DNA from: Acinetobacter oleivorans DR1
GTDB lineage: Bacteria > Pseudomonadota > Gammaproteobacteria > Pseudomonadales > Moraxellaceae
NCBI RefSeq assembly: GCF_000196795.1
Contig: NC_014259.1
Coordinates: 1,550,001 to 1,614,000, forward strand
DNA: 64,000 nt
Reading direction: 5' to 3'
Part shown: piece after piece, positions 25,313-33,111 of the stretch
How positions within the stretch are numbered: position 1 is the stretch's first letter
How the letters are laid out: each line of letters opens with the position of its first letter
The notes under the pieces: model-generated
The model's database searches: none
Told to the model about the DNA's origin: nothing
The model's input: only the letters and a program-made list of their open reading frames with translations
Translations under genes and position numbers: made by a program

Positions 25313-26320
25313 ATGATTTTAGTGACAGGTGGTTTAGGCTTTATCGGTTCACACATTGCGTTGAGTCTCATGGCTCAGGGTCAAGAAGTGGTAATTGTCG
25401 ATAATTTGGCTAATTCAACCTTGCAAACGCTGGAACGCCTAGAGTTTATTTCAGGTATGTACGTTCCATTTGTTAAACTTGATGTACGTAATACACCCGC
25501 ATTGAATAAGGTCTTCGAGCAATATTCAATTGATGCAGTTATTCACACTGCTGGGTTTAAATCAATTGAAGAATCTAATCTTAAACCTCTTGAATATTAT
25601 AATGATAATGTAAGTTGCATCATGAGTTTACTACGTGCCATGCAACGCACAGGTGTTCGTCACTTTATTCATTTGTCTAGCCTTGCAGCATATGGAAAAT
25701 CTGGTCTGCAATTAAGCGAAACAGACGAATTCAATTATGCTTATCCTAATCCCTATATTAAGTCTCAACAGATGATTGAAGAAATTATCCGTGATACTTA
25801 TAAAATTGATCATGAGTGGAAAATTGCGATCTTGCGCTTATCTAATATCGTAGGTGCATTTGAACATGGGGTGCTCGGAGAGTATGTTGCTCAGCTCCCT
25901 AAAAATATTGTACCGCTTGCCATGCAAGTTGCAGCAATGCAACGTGATTTGATTGAATTACAAGATCAAGCTGAAACATCAGATCATACGACTGAACGCA
26001 GTTTTCTACACGTTTTAGATGTGTGTGAAGCTGTAACTGCCAGCTTACATTGGCTACGTGATCAAACACATTGTTGTGAAGCATTTAATATTGCCCATGA
26101 CCAAGTTCACTCTGTGCGTCAATTACTAGATGAAATTTCACAGGTAACTCAATCTGAAATTCCGACTCAACCTGCGATTTACAAACATGTTGAATTAAGT
26201 CAGGTTGCGGCAGACATATCCAAAGCAAAAACATTATTGAATTGGACACCTAAACGTCCGTTAAAACAAATGATTGAAGATGAATGGCGTTTTTATCAAA
26301 ATACATTAAATGGAAGATAA
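25313..26320 (+). CDS. GalE-like sugar nucleotide epimerase lacking the catalytic lysine
   Basis: This 335-residue protein is an extended SDR of the UDP-glucose 4-epimerase type: NAD motif GGLGFIGS at residues 6-13, DVRN, HTAGFKSIEES and the catalytic serine region LSSLAAYGKS (Ser123). The catalytic box should read YxxxK, but here it is NPYIKSQQM: Tyr148 is present and residue 152 is Gln, with Lys only at position 150. The lysine lowers the tyrosine pKa and binds the NAD ribose, so activity as an epimerase is doubtful or altered. It is a single gene, divergent from tusDCBE, with AAGG near the start. Confidence 0.85.
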   Translation: MILVTGGLGFIGSHIALSLMAQGQEVVIVDNLANSTLQTLERLEFISGMYVPFVKLDVRNTPALNKVFEQYSIDAVIHTAGFKSIEESNLKPLEYYNDNVSCIMSLLRAMQRTGVRHFIHLSSLAAYGKSGLQLSETDEFNYAYPNPYIKSQQMIEEIIRDTYKIDHEWKIAILRLSNIVGAFEHGVLGEYVAQLPKNIVPLAMQVAAMQRDLIELQDQAETSDHTTERSFLHVLDVCEAVTASLHWLRDQTHCCEAFNIAHDQVHSVRQLLDEISQVTQSEIPTQPAIYKHVELSQVAADISKAKTLLNWTPKRPLKQMIEDEWRFYQNTLNGR

Positions 26321-26436
26321 GATAATGATTCTTATTTACAATAATGGAATGCTTGAGTACGATACTAAAAATTAACTAGCCAGAGCAAATAATTGCTTCA
26401 GCCCGTAAGTTCTTTAACCAGACAACTGAGGTTTCT

Positions 26437-27831
26437 ATGCAAACACGAATTGAACATGACACTATGGGTGAGATTGAAGTTCCAAATGAAGCATTGTGGG
26501 GGGCACAGACTCAACGCAGCTTACAGAACTTTAAAATCGGGCAAGAACGATTACCCCGTGCCATGATTCGAGCAATGGGGCTGGTGAAAAAGGCTGCTGC
26601 AATAACTAATGCTGAACTTGAACAGTTACCGCAAGATTTGAGCCAATATATTGTGGTTGCGGCTGAAGAAGTCATTGATGGTAAATGGGATTCACAGTTT
26701 CCTTTAGTGGTCTGGCAGACGGGTTCAGGTACGCAAAGTAACATGAACTGCAATGAAGTGATTGCCAATATTGCCAACCAAAAATTAGGCCAAGTGTTGG
26801 GTGCGCAAAAACCTGTACATCCAAATGATCATGTCAACCGTGCTCAATCAACGAACGATTCATTTCCAACCGCTATTCACGTAGCAGCAAGTTTGCAAAT
26901 TAATGAATTGCTTATTCCTGCAGTAGAACAGCTTAAAGCGACTTTGCAAAAAAAATCAGATGAGTTTCAGTCTATTGTTAAAATTGGTCGTACCCATTTA
27001 CAAGATGCAACTCCATTAACACTAGGTCAAGAATTTAGTGGCTATGTGTCTCAGCTTGAGCATGGATTAGTTCGTTTGCAACAGGCATTGACAGGTTTAT
27101 ATGAATTACCATTGGGTGGTACTGCGGTAGGTACAGGGTTAAATGCACATCCTGACTATGCAGTGAAAGCAGCTGCTCAACTTGCTTTGCTTACAGGTTT
27201 ACCATTTGTGACTGCTCCAAACAAATTTGAAGCGCTTGCAGGGCGTGACGCTGCTGTTTTTGCTTCTGGTGCATTAAAAACGCTTGCAGTTAGTTTAAAT
27301 AAAATTGCGAATGATATTCGTTGGTTGGCCAGTGGTCCACGTTGTGGTTTCGGTGAAATCCGTATCCCAGAAAATGAACCTGGCTCAAGCATTATGCCAG
27401 GTAAAGTAAACCCAACACAAAGTGAAGCAATGACCATGGTTGTTGCGCAAGTGCTTGGAAATGATACGACCATTAATGTGGCTGGTGCTTCAGGTAACTT
27501 TGAATTAAACGTATTTATGCCTGTGATTGCTTATAACTTATTGCAGTCTATTCAATTGCTGGGTGATGCTTGTAATAGTTTTAATGATCACTGTGCGGTA
27601 GGAATTGAACCTAATCAGGATAAAATTGATCACTTCTTACATAACTCTCTTATGTTAGTCACTGCTTTAAACCCAGTGATTGGTTATGAAAATTCTGCAA
27701 AAGTTGCTAAGACTGCCTATAAGGAAAATAAAACTTTGAAGCAGGTTGCCGTTGAGCTTGGTTTAGTTACAGCAGAGCAATTTGATGAAGTGGTTAAACC
27801 TGAAAAAATGGTTTCACCAAATAGTAAATAA
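26437..27831 (+). CDS. fumC: Class II fumarate hydratase
   Basis: This 464-residue protein is fumarase C of the TCA cycle, a soluble homotetramer without an iron-sulfur cluster. It has the family signature GSSIMPGKVNP near residue 317, TQSNMNCNEVIAN near 100, and the active site region GRTHLQDATPLTLGQEFSGY near 185. The ATG follows a GAGG site. It stands alone between the galE-like gene and small hypothetical genes. Aspartase and argininosuccinate lyase are excluded by the fumarase-type HPND loop (HPNDHVNRAQSTND). Confidence 0.96.
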   Translation: MQTRIEHDTMGEIEVPNEALWGAQTQRSLQNFKIGQERLPRAMIRAMGLVKKAAAITNAELEQLPQDLSQYIVVAAEEVIDGKWDSQFPLVVWQTGSGTQSNMNCNEVIANIANQKLGQVLGAQKPVHPNDHVNRAQSTNDSFPTAIHVAASLQINELLIPAVEQLKATLQKKSDEFQSIVKIGRTHLQDATPLTLGQEFSGYVSQLEHGLVRLQQALTGLYELPLGGTAVGTGLNAHPDYAVKAAAQLALLTGLPFVTAPNKFEALAGRDAAVFASGALKTLAVSLNKIANDIRWLASGPRCGFGEIRIPENEPGSSIMPGKVNPTQSEAMTMVVAQVLGNDTTINVAGASGNFELNVFMPVIAYNLLQSIQLLGDACNSFNDHCAVGIEPNQDKIDHFLHNSLMLVTALNPVIGYENSAKVAKTAYKENKTLKQVAVELGLVTAEQFDEVVKPEKMVSPNSK

Positions 27832-27846
27832 TCTCTCCTAATGGGC

Positions 27847-27878
27847 TTTTTTATTCTTAAATACTTCTGTAATATCCG
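27847..27878 (+). repeat. 32-bp repeat, copy 1 (after fumC)
   Basis: The 32 bases starting TTTTTTATTCTTAAATAC recur at 28442-28473 with four mismatches. Both copies begin with a T tract directly after a gene end. They look like 3' ends of two transcripts duplicated from one ancestor, or a small intergenic repeat family. Confidence 0.5.
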
Positions 27879-27937
27879 CGAGTTGCTAAGTACAACAAAA
27901 GTCCTGAATGATCAGCGCAAAAAATCATAAGGGGAAG

Positions 27938-27964
27938 GCCTGCTTGAAAAAGTGGGCTTTTTTT
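27938..27964 (+). terminator. Intrinsic terminator downstream of fumC
   Basis: GCCTGCTT and AAGTGGGC form an eight-base-pair stem (two wobble pairs) with a GAAA loop, followed by a T tract. It lies about 105 bp after the fumC stop, so the fumC transcript may have a long 3' tail, or a short independent RNA may end here. Confidence 0.7.
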
Positions 27965-28034
27965 ATACCTTGAAATATAAATGTCATATCTAGACTTTAT
28001 TTTTGCTACGTTATTTTATTTTAAGTTCAAATAA

Positions 28035-28352
28035 ATGAAAAAGACTAAATCAATAACTGTTTTAGCAGTAATAGCTTGTACCTTGTCGGGTTGTCTACAA
28101 ATGTTTCCACCTACTGTAGCTGAGGTGAATCCTGGGGTTTATCAACTTCATGCTCAAAGTAATGCATTTGGTTCAAGAGAAGCTTTGAGGGCAAAGTTAA
28201 TCGGTAAAGCAGAAGAAATATGTAAGGATAAGGGTTTTGATGAGTTGGATAGTAATAACAAAATCGTAAATCATCATACTGTCTATAATTCAGGAATGCT
28301 TATTCCAGTGAATACCAAAGCAGCTGTTTTGAAAGTTAAGTGTAAAGATTAA
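28035..28352 (+). CDS. Small predicted lipoprotein
   Basis: This 105-residue protein has a lipoprotein signal: MKKTKSITVLAVIACTLSGC with lipobox LSGC and the modified Cys at residue 20. The mature part is short and contains two cysteines (EEICKDKGF and VKCKD), which could form a disulfide. I do not recognise a named family; it resembles small hypothetical lipoproteins with a conserved AEEICKDKGF element. It is transcribed alone and ends in a terminator at 28411-28447. Confidence 0.75.
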   Translation: MKKTKSITVLAVIACTLSGCLQMFPPTVAEVNPGVYQLHAQSNAFGSREALRAKLIGKAEEICKDKGFDELDSNNKIVNHHTVYNSGMLIPVNTKAAVLKVKCKD

Positions 28353-28410
28353 TTTAAATAGTATTAACTCCATTCGTGAGTTAATTTTGTTAGACATATG
28401 GCAATACAAG

Positions 28411-28447
28411 AAACCCGACTAACTATCGACTAATGGCGGGGTTTTTT
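28411..28447 (+). terminator. Terminator of the small lipoprotein gene
   Basis: AAACCC (28411-28416) pairs with GGGTTT (28439-28444), extended by a G-C pair with one bulge, and the T tract continues to 28447. The T tract is also the start of the second copy of the 32-bp repeat. Confidence 0.6.
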
Positions 28448-28473
28448 ATTATTAAGTATTTCTGTAATATCTG
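28442..28473 (+). repeat. 32-bp repeat, copy 2 (after the lipoprotein gene)
   Basis: Matches the copy at 27847-27878 at 28 of 32 positions. Same orientation and same place relative to a gene end. Confidence 0.5.
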
Positions 28474-28626
28474 TATATAAATTTAGCGCTAAATTATGGG
28501 TGTTAGACATCAAAAGAAGGGGTGGATCTTTTTAAACTAGCGTACATTTATACGATTTTTGGTTTTAAATATTTGAATTATTTAATTTTTAATTCGATTT
28601 ATATTGATGGAGTTTAGGTGTTATCA

Positions 28627-28659
28627 AATTGGAAAGTGACTGTATGCATCTTTCCAATT
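28627..28659. repeat. Inverted repeat in a 295-bp gap
   Basis: AATTGGAAAG (28627-28636) and CTTTCCAATT (28650-28659) form a perfect ten-base-pair stem with a 13-base loop. No T tract follows on either strand. The rest of 28474-28768 is AT-rich and I see no gene or clear promoter in it. Confidence 0.5.
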
Positions 28660-28768
28660 CTAGTTTTAAGCAACTTTTTTGTTAGGCTTATTTTTGGGTG
28701 AAAAGAGGAAGCAGTCTTTTTTATTAATTAAGAAAAAGCATAATTTTTTAGATGGAATTTAAATATTG

Positions 28769-28999
28769 ATGTACACAATTAGATATGTTCATCGGAACAA
28801 CACTTACTATATCGCTTCGAATATCGAAGGAAATTTTATTATTCTTGAGTCAATTGATTCAGAATTTCGTATGGGTCATCAAATTTCTTATGATGGTGAG
28901 AAGGTATTTAACCTTACTTTGAATGATGAAACTGATGCAGTCATTAAATTAGAGAGTAATGAAAAAACAGCATACGAATACTTACTTTCAGTTAAATAA
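28769..28999 (+). CDS. Small hypothetical protein, 76 residues
   Basis: The reading frame starts at ATG 28769 (MYTIRYVHRNNTYYIASN) and is soluble, with no signal or membrane segment and an acidic C-terminal half. I do not recognise it. The TTG codon one position earlier gives the same frame. There is no good ribosome site, so the gene is moderately supported by length and by its charged, non-repetitive composition only. Confidence 0.5.
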   Translation: MYTIRYVHRNNTYYIASNIEGNFIILESIDSEFRMGHQISYDGEKVFNLTLNDETDAVIKLESNEKTAYEYLLSVK

Positions 29000-29078
29000 A
29001 TTAGTTTTTATGATGAAGTATTTCTTTAAGAACTAGGTATGCTTAAAAGATATTTCATACAATAAAAGTTAAAAAGTT

Positions 29079-29108
29079 TTGTTTTTATTGAAAAAGCTAT
29101 GGTATGGT
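29079..29108 (+). promoter_or_regulatory. Possible promoter of the Thr-leader transcript
   Basis: TTGTTT (29079-29084) and TATGGT (29103-29108) are separated by 18 bases, and TGG precedes the -10 as an extended element. The transcript would start near 29115, 27 bases before the leader peptide. Confidence 0.35.
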
Positions 29109-29141
29109 TATTTAAGCTTTAATTTTGGGCAGTTAAAACAA

Positions 29142-29201
29142 ATGAACTGTTTATTGAATAAAATCACCACCACCACGACCTCTAAAGAAGGCTGTGTGTG
29201 A
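29142..29201 (+). CDS. Threonine-codon leader peptide (attenuator-type)
   Basis: A 19-residue frame reads MNCLLNKITTTTTSKEGCV, with five consecutive threonine codons (ACC ACC ACC ACG ACC) at residues 9-13. It is followed 31 bases later by an intrinsic terminator hairpin. This is the arrangement of a translation-controlled attenuator such as the E. coli thr leader. The ribosome site is weak. Against it: the next gene is an isochorismatase-fold hydrolase, not a threonine biosynthetic gene. Confidence 0.6.
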   Translation: MNCLLNKITTTTTSKEGCV

Positions 29202-29232
29202 TTTTTATTAAAGTGACTTAATAAGATAACTA

Positions 29233-29262
29233 AACCCAGCCAATAATGGCTGGGTTAATTTT
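29233..29262 (+). terminator. Attenuator-like terminator with a competing upstream segment
   Basis: AACCCAGCC (29233-29241) pairs perfectly with GGCTGGGTT (29248-29256) and is followed by AATTTTT. GGCTG at 29190-29194, inside the leader peptide, can instead pair with CAGCC of the terminator's first arm, and the Thr codon region (CACGACC) can pair with GGCTGTG. These alternative pairings are what an attenuator needs. Confidence 0.7.
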
Positions 29263-29297
29263 TCTCTGTTCATTATTGGTTTTTACAGAGAGAAATT

Positions 29298-29849
29298 ATG
29301 GAAAAACTCAATAGCAATTCAAAATCGGCTTTACTGGTCATTGATATGCAAAATGGCCTATTTAACGGCCAGTCTAAGCCACATAATGCTCAACTCGTAC
29401 TTTCAAATATTCTTAGTCTTATTGAATATTGCCGCTTGAATGATAGACCAATTATCTTTATTCGACATGTTGGTGAGATAGGCACCCCATTAGATCCAAG
29501 TGGACCGAATACTCAGCTAATCACAGAGTTAGCTCTTAATCCACATAAAGATCTAGTCATTGAAAAAAGGTATCCTAGTGGCTTTAAAAATACTGTTTTA
29601 AAAGAAGTGTTAGAGAAGCTTGGTGTTGATGAAATCATCATTACTGGGATGAAAACCGAGTATTGTATTGATACTACTGTTAGGACTGCTTCTGAGTACG
29701 GATATAAATTGATATTAATTTCAGATGCACATACAACAACTGATTCAGTAGCTTTAAATGCTCAGCAAGCAATTGATCATCATAACCAAATTTTAAGTAA
29801 TGCTTTTGCTAAGTTAAAAACGACAGAAGAGTTCATTTCTCAAATTTAA
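29298..29849 (+). CDS. Isochorismatase-fold cysteine hydrolase
   Basis: This 183-residue protein has the isochorismatase-like cysteine hydrolase fold with the Asp-Lys-Cys triad: Asp16 in LLVIDMQNG, Lys90 in EKRYPSGF and Cys123 in TEYCIDTTVRTA. Members include nicotinamidases, ureidohydrolases and N-carbamoylsarcosine amidases; the substrate cannot be read from the sequence. It lies 36 bp after the attenuator-like hairpin, and the ATG follows AGAGAGA. It is transcribed alone, with a terminator about 130 bp downstream. Confidence 0.85.
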   Translation: MEKLNSNSKSALLVIDMQNGLFNGQSKPHNAQLVLSNILSLIEYCRLNDRPIIFIRHVGEIGTPLDPSGPNTQLITELALNPHKDLVIEKRYPSGFKNTVLKEVLEKLGVDEIIITGMKTEYCIDTTVRTASEYGYKLILISDAHTTTDSVALNAQQAIDHHNQILSNAFAKLKTTEEFISQI

Positions 29850-29979
29850 TTTAGAAATGAACCGACAACTTTATTCAAAAAGTTTGATTAGCTGTATCAC
29901 TAAAGTACAAAAAACCTTTTGAAGACTAGTGGTTGCTCTGTTTTTAGCGGTAGCAAGAATTGAACTTGTATCAACAAAG

Positions 29980-30001
29980 AGCTCTTTTCGGAGGGCTTTT
30001 T
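29980..30001 (+). terminator. Terminator after the hydrolase gene
   Basis: AGCTCT pairs with GGGCT over six to seven base pairs (with wobbles) and is followed by a short T tract. The 323 bp between the hydrolase and the next gene otherwise shows nothing clear apart from a T-rich stretch near 30100. Confidence 0.45.
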
Positions 30002-30172
30002 ATCAAGAGGGTATAAGTTTCACTAATTAATGGCGAATTAGCGTTGAATAAGCTGTCATAATTGTTAAAATGCCCACCTTGTCCTGTTTTTATATTGTTT
30101 TTTATTTTGCATTTATTTGGCAAAATTGAAGATAAAGTAATTGAAAACAGAAGCTTAGCTAAGGATTTTTGA

Positions 30173-30664
30173 ATGCTCTCTATTTATTTAACAGATACCC
30201 AACAACATGTGCAATTTAATGATTATCCCGGTGATCAGCCTGTTAAGTTTCTGTTAAATCTTAAAAAGATTTTCCCAAGTACAGGTGACCTGTTATTGCC
30301 AGTTTTACCTGATGATAATGATTTAGAAAATGTAACATGGGAATCAACTTCAGAAGATTTTGATGTCTTTAAAAAGCTATTGGCTGGATGGGGTATTATT
30401 GAACTCCGTTTAAATGCAATTACGGCTTATAAAGATAAAAACTTTGCGAATGAGTTAGTGAAACAAGCTCAAGCGAAACGTAAGAAAACAGCACAAAAAA
30501 ATCATCAGCTCTCTTTGGTCGCACTTGATTATATTTTTATGCATGAAGTTCACGCATTGATTGATGCTGAATTGGTCACTATTGGTGAGAAATTTTATTT
30601 ACCAACCTTACGTGAGCAATGGAAGGGCACAGTTTCAGAACCAGTGCTCAATGGAAAATTCTAA
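30173..30664 (+). CDS. Hypothetical protein, 163 residues
   Basis: A well-formed soluble protein without signal peptide or membrane segment. The middle contains a charged helix (KQAQAKRKKTAQKNHQL) and the C-terminal part is mixed (VALDYIFMHEVHALIDAELVTIGEKFYLPTLREQW). I do not recognise the family. It is a single gene bounded by a strong downstream terminator at 30673, so it is likely a real transcription unit. Confidence 0.7.
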   Translation: MLSIYLTDTQQHVQFNDYPGDQPVKFLLNLKKIFPSTGDLLLPVLPDDNDLENVTWESTSEDFDVFKKLLAGWGIIELRLNAITAYKDKNFANELVKQAQAKRKKTAQKNHQLSLVALDYIFMHEVHALIDAELVTIGEKFYLPTLREQWKGTVSEPVLNGKF

Positions 30665-30672
30665 TTAAACAC

Positions 30673-30705
30673 AAAAGGTGAATTTATAAAAATTCACCTT
30701 TTTTA
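30673..30705 (+). terminator. Intrinsic terminator
   Basis: AAAAGGTGAATTT pairs with AAATTCACCTTTT over twelve or more base pairs and is followed by T residues. It lies directly after the hypothetical gene ending at 30664. Confidence 0.88.
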
Positions 30706-30821
30706 TTTTTATAATTAAATTAATGATTTATAACCTGATAATTACTGGTACAAAAGTTTACAAGAAAAGAATGCGTTTTTTCTAAAGTGGCAGATACATT
30801 GCTTATATAAATACAAAATTA

Positions 30822-31038
30822 TTGCGGGAGAGAGGTTCGAAAGAACCCGCCGAAGGAGCAACAAGCCCGGAAACTCTCAGGCAGAAGGACTGTAATAATT
30901 AAAAAATCTGGAGAGAAGCTTAGATTTATAAGAATTGAAAATAATAACTTATAAATTATAAACTCACCGAAGGGGAAGATCTAAACGTTAAAAGGTAACG
31001 TTGGGGTCGAAACTCTCAGGTACCAATGACAGATGGGC
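30822..31038 (+). promoter_or_regulatory. Tandem glycine riboswitch
   Basis: Two glycine aptamers lie in tandem. The first, about 30824-30896, shows GGGAGAG, CCGCCGAAGGAGCAA, the AACTCTCAGGCA core and AAGGACTG. The second, about 30906-31037, shows CTGGAGAGAAG, CACCGAAGGGGAAG and AACTCTCAGGTACCAATGACAGATGGG. This is the classical cooperative glycine riboswitch. It precedes the DadA-like gene (start 31078), implying that glycine induces it. Confidence 0.93.
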
Positions 31039-31077
31039 TGTACTGATGAAATGTTTTGCATTTCTGAGGAGTCTGTT

Positions 31078-32322
31078 ATGCCACATGTTATTGTGATAGG
31101 TGCGGGAATCACAGGGGTTACCTCTGCTTATGAATTATCGCAACTGGGTTATCAAGTCACAGTGATTGATCGACATCTATATCCTGCAATGGAAACATCA
31201 TTTGCCAATGGAGGGCAATTATCGGCTTGTAATGCCGAAGTATGGAACCAAAAAGCCACTGTAGTTAAAGGCTTTAAGTGGATGAGACAAAAAGACGCAC
31301 CGCTACTGCTGAATCCTTCATTTAGTTTGCATAAATATAGCTGGCTAGTTGAGTTTTTATCCCATATTAAAAACTATGAAGCAAACACGATTGAGACGGT
31401 CCGTTTGGCATTACTTGCTCGTAAGCGTTTATTTGAGGTTGCTGAAAAAGAGCAGCTCGAGTTTGATTTGGAGAAACGTGGAATTCTCCATATGTATCAT
31501 AGTAAGGCTGACTACGAGATTGCTAAACAAGTGAACAATGTATTGAACAAAGGTACATTAGAGCGCTATTCAGTTTCACCTGATGAGATGAAAACCATAG
31601 AACCATCATTAACAGGTGAATATTTTGGTGGTTATTACACACCAAGTGATGCAACGGGAGATATTCATAAATATTCAACCTCTTTGGCTGAAAAGACTAA
31701 ACAATACGGTGTTGAGTATAAATTTGGTTTGGAAGTTACAGATATTAAGTGTCATCCAGACAAAGTGATCGTAAGTTGTCAGCCAAGTGCAGAGCATCCT
31801 TATCTTGTTGAATCAGATAGCATCCAAATCGAAGGTGATGTGCTTGTAGTGTGCGGTGGTGTGGGAAGTTATCAACTTGCCGATATGATTGGAGAGCGAG
31901 TAAATGTCTACCCAGTAAAAGGTTATTCAATTACCGTGCAATTAAAAGATGAGCAAAGTGTAAAGAATGCACCGTGGGTCAGCTTGCTAGACGAGAGTGC
32001 TAAAATTGTGACTTCTCGTTTAGGTAAAGATCGGTTGCGCGTGGCGGGAACTGCTGAATTTAATGGTTACAACCGCGATATACGAGCTGATCGTATTCAA
32101 CCTTTGGTAAATTGGGTAAACCGTAACTTTGATATTTCAACTGAGCACGTGGTACCTTGGGCTGGGCTAAGACCGATGATGCCTAATATGCTGCCTGTGG
32201 TGAAGCAATCTAGACAGCCTCGTATTTTTTACAATACAGGACATGGGCATTTAGGATGGACTTTGTCTGCGGCAACCGCGGTTTTAGTGGGGCAGGATAT
32301 TGCTCAAAAATATCCGATCTAA
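31078..32322 (+). CDS. DadA-like FAD D-amino acid dehydrogenase/glycine oxidase-type enzyme
   Basis: This 414-residue flavoprotein has the dinucleotide motif VIGAGITGVTSAYELSQLG, then the DadA-type segment ETSFANGGQLSACNAEVWN, and a C-terminal GHGHLGWTLS FAD-binding element. DadA oxidises D-amino acids, feeding electrons to the respiratory chain. The glycine riboswitch in its leader suggests it acts on glycine or a glycine-derived D-amino acid, which is inference. ATG 31078 is preceded by GAGGAG; an in-frame codon at 31033 lies inside the riboswitch and was rejected. Confidence 0.88.
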   Translation: MPHVIVIGAGITGVTSAYELSQLGYQVTVIDRHLYPAMETSFANGGQLSACNAEVWNQKATVVKGFKWMRQKDAPLLLNPSFSLHKYSWLVEFLSHIKNYEANTIETVRLALLARKRLFEVAEKEQLEFDLEKRGILHMYHSKADYEIAKQVNNVLNKGTLERYSVSPDEMKTIEPSLTGEYFGGYYTPSDATGDIHKYSTSLAEKTKQYGVEYKFGLEVTDIKCHPDKVIVSCQPSAEHPYLVESDSIQIEGDVLVVCGGVGSYQLADMIGERVNVYPVKGYSITVQLKDEQSVKNAPWVSLLDESAKIVTSRLGKDRLRVAGTAEFNGYNRDIRADRIQPLVNWVNRNFDISTEHVVPWAGLRPMMPNMLPVVKQSRQPRIFYNTGHGHLGWTLSAATAVLVGQDIAQKYPI

Positions 32323-32327
32323 AAAGT

Positions 32328-32358
32328 AAAAAGCCAGTGTGCAAACACTGGCTTTTTA
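32328..32358. terminator. Bidirectional terminator
   Basis: AAAAAGCCAGTGT and ACACTGGCTTTTT pair perfectly around GCAA. It serves both the DadA-like gene on the plus strand and the convergent LprI-like gene on the minus strand. Confidence 0.9.
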
Positions 32359-32367
32359 CTTAAAGCA

Positions 32368-33012
32368 CTAATCATATAATCGATAGATTCCGCTAAAACG
32401 CTCACAGCCTTTTTGCTGGGTTTTCACATTCAGTAAAGCTTTTTGGAAATTAAACTGATATTTGCAGTTATGCTCATTGTCTAAAATTTCATTTTTTTGT
32501 TCAGGTGAACTATAGGCCATCAAAGAAATCGTTTGAGTTTCTTTGCGGTTATTTGGATTTCGGTATGCTATTCCTTCAATCTTGATTTTATCTTTCGCGA
32601 GCTGATGGACCTGAATGTGAACAGGTTGTGCTGCTAGACGTCCATTTTCAAACTTAAGATAATGTTGGGTAAGCGTTTGCTTAAGCGATGCATAAAAATT
32701 TAGGTCGTCAGTTCGTAAATCAAACTGTTGTTGAAAACATGAATTACTCTTGCATTGCTGAGTATGTTTAGACCATAACTTTTGTGTATCCTGCAAAAGC
32801 TGTAAGGGGGCATCAGTAACTAAATATGCAGAAAGATATTTATTATTGAGTTGCTTTCTTGATTCACTAAATGTTTTTGAACAGATCTTAAGCTCAGCTC
32901 CACGATTGGAACAGTCTATTGGTTCTGCAAAAACATGAGATGAACATAAACAACTCAGTGTCACGGCAAAACTTAATCTTTTCAATTGATTCATATCAGT
33001 ATTAGACAGCAT
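32368..33012 (-). CDS. LprI-like (DUF1311) secreted protein
   Basis: This 214-residue protein has a signal peptide (LKRLSFAVTLSCLCSSHVFA, cut before EPIDC) and an N-terminal region with DUF1311/lysozyme-inhibitor LprI features: CSNRGAELKICSKTF, then LNNKYLSAYL, and CxSNSCFQQQFDLR. The two Cys pairs probably form disulfides in the periplasm. The C-terminal half is not recognised. The start may be ATG 32994 (MNQLKRL) rather than 33012; neither has a convincing ribosome site. The bidirectional terminator lies just after the stop. Confidence 0.7.
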   Translation of the reverse strand: MLSNTDMNQLKRLSFAVTLSCLCSSHVFAEPIDCSNRGAELKICSKTFSESRKQLNNKYLSAYLVTDAPLQLLQDTQKLWSKHTQQCKSNSCFQQQFDLRTDDLNFYASLKQTLTQHYLKFENGRLAAQPVHIQVHQLAKDKIKIEGIAYRNPNNRKETQTISLMAYSSPEQKNEILDNEHNCKYQFNFQKALLNVKTQQKGCERFSGIYRLYD

Positions 33013-33111
33013 GATCGCTTATACTTTCAGTCTACTTTGCTAGGTGTACTATAGCGAAACAGAAAGGCTGAATACAAGATTTCTTAAGTTTTTATGGAAG
33101 GTAATAGTTAT

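Noticed and set aside
30836..30849. tRNA T-loop-like GGTTCGAA-type sequence
   Set aside because: It is part of the first glycine aptamer; no acceptor or anticodon stem can be drawn around it.
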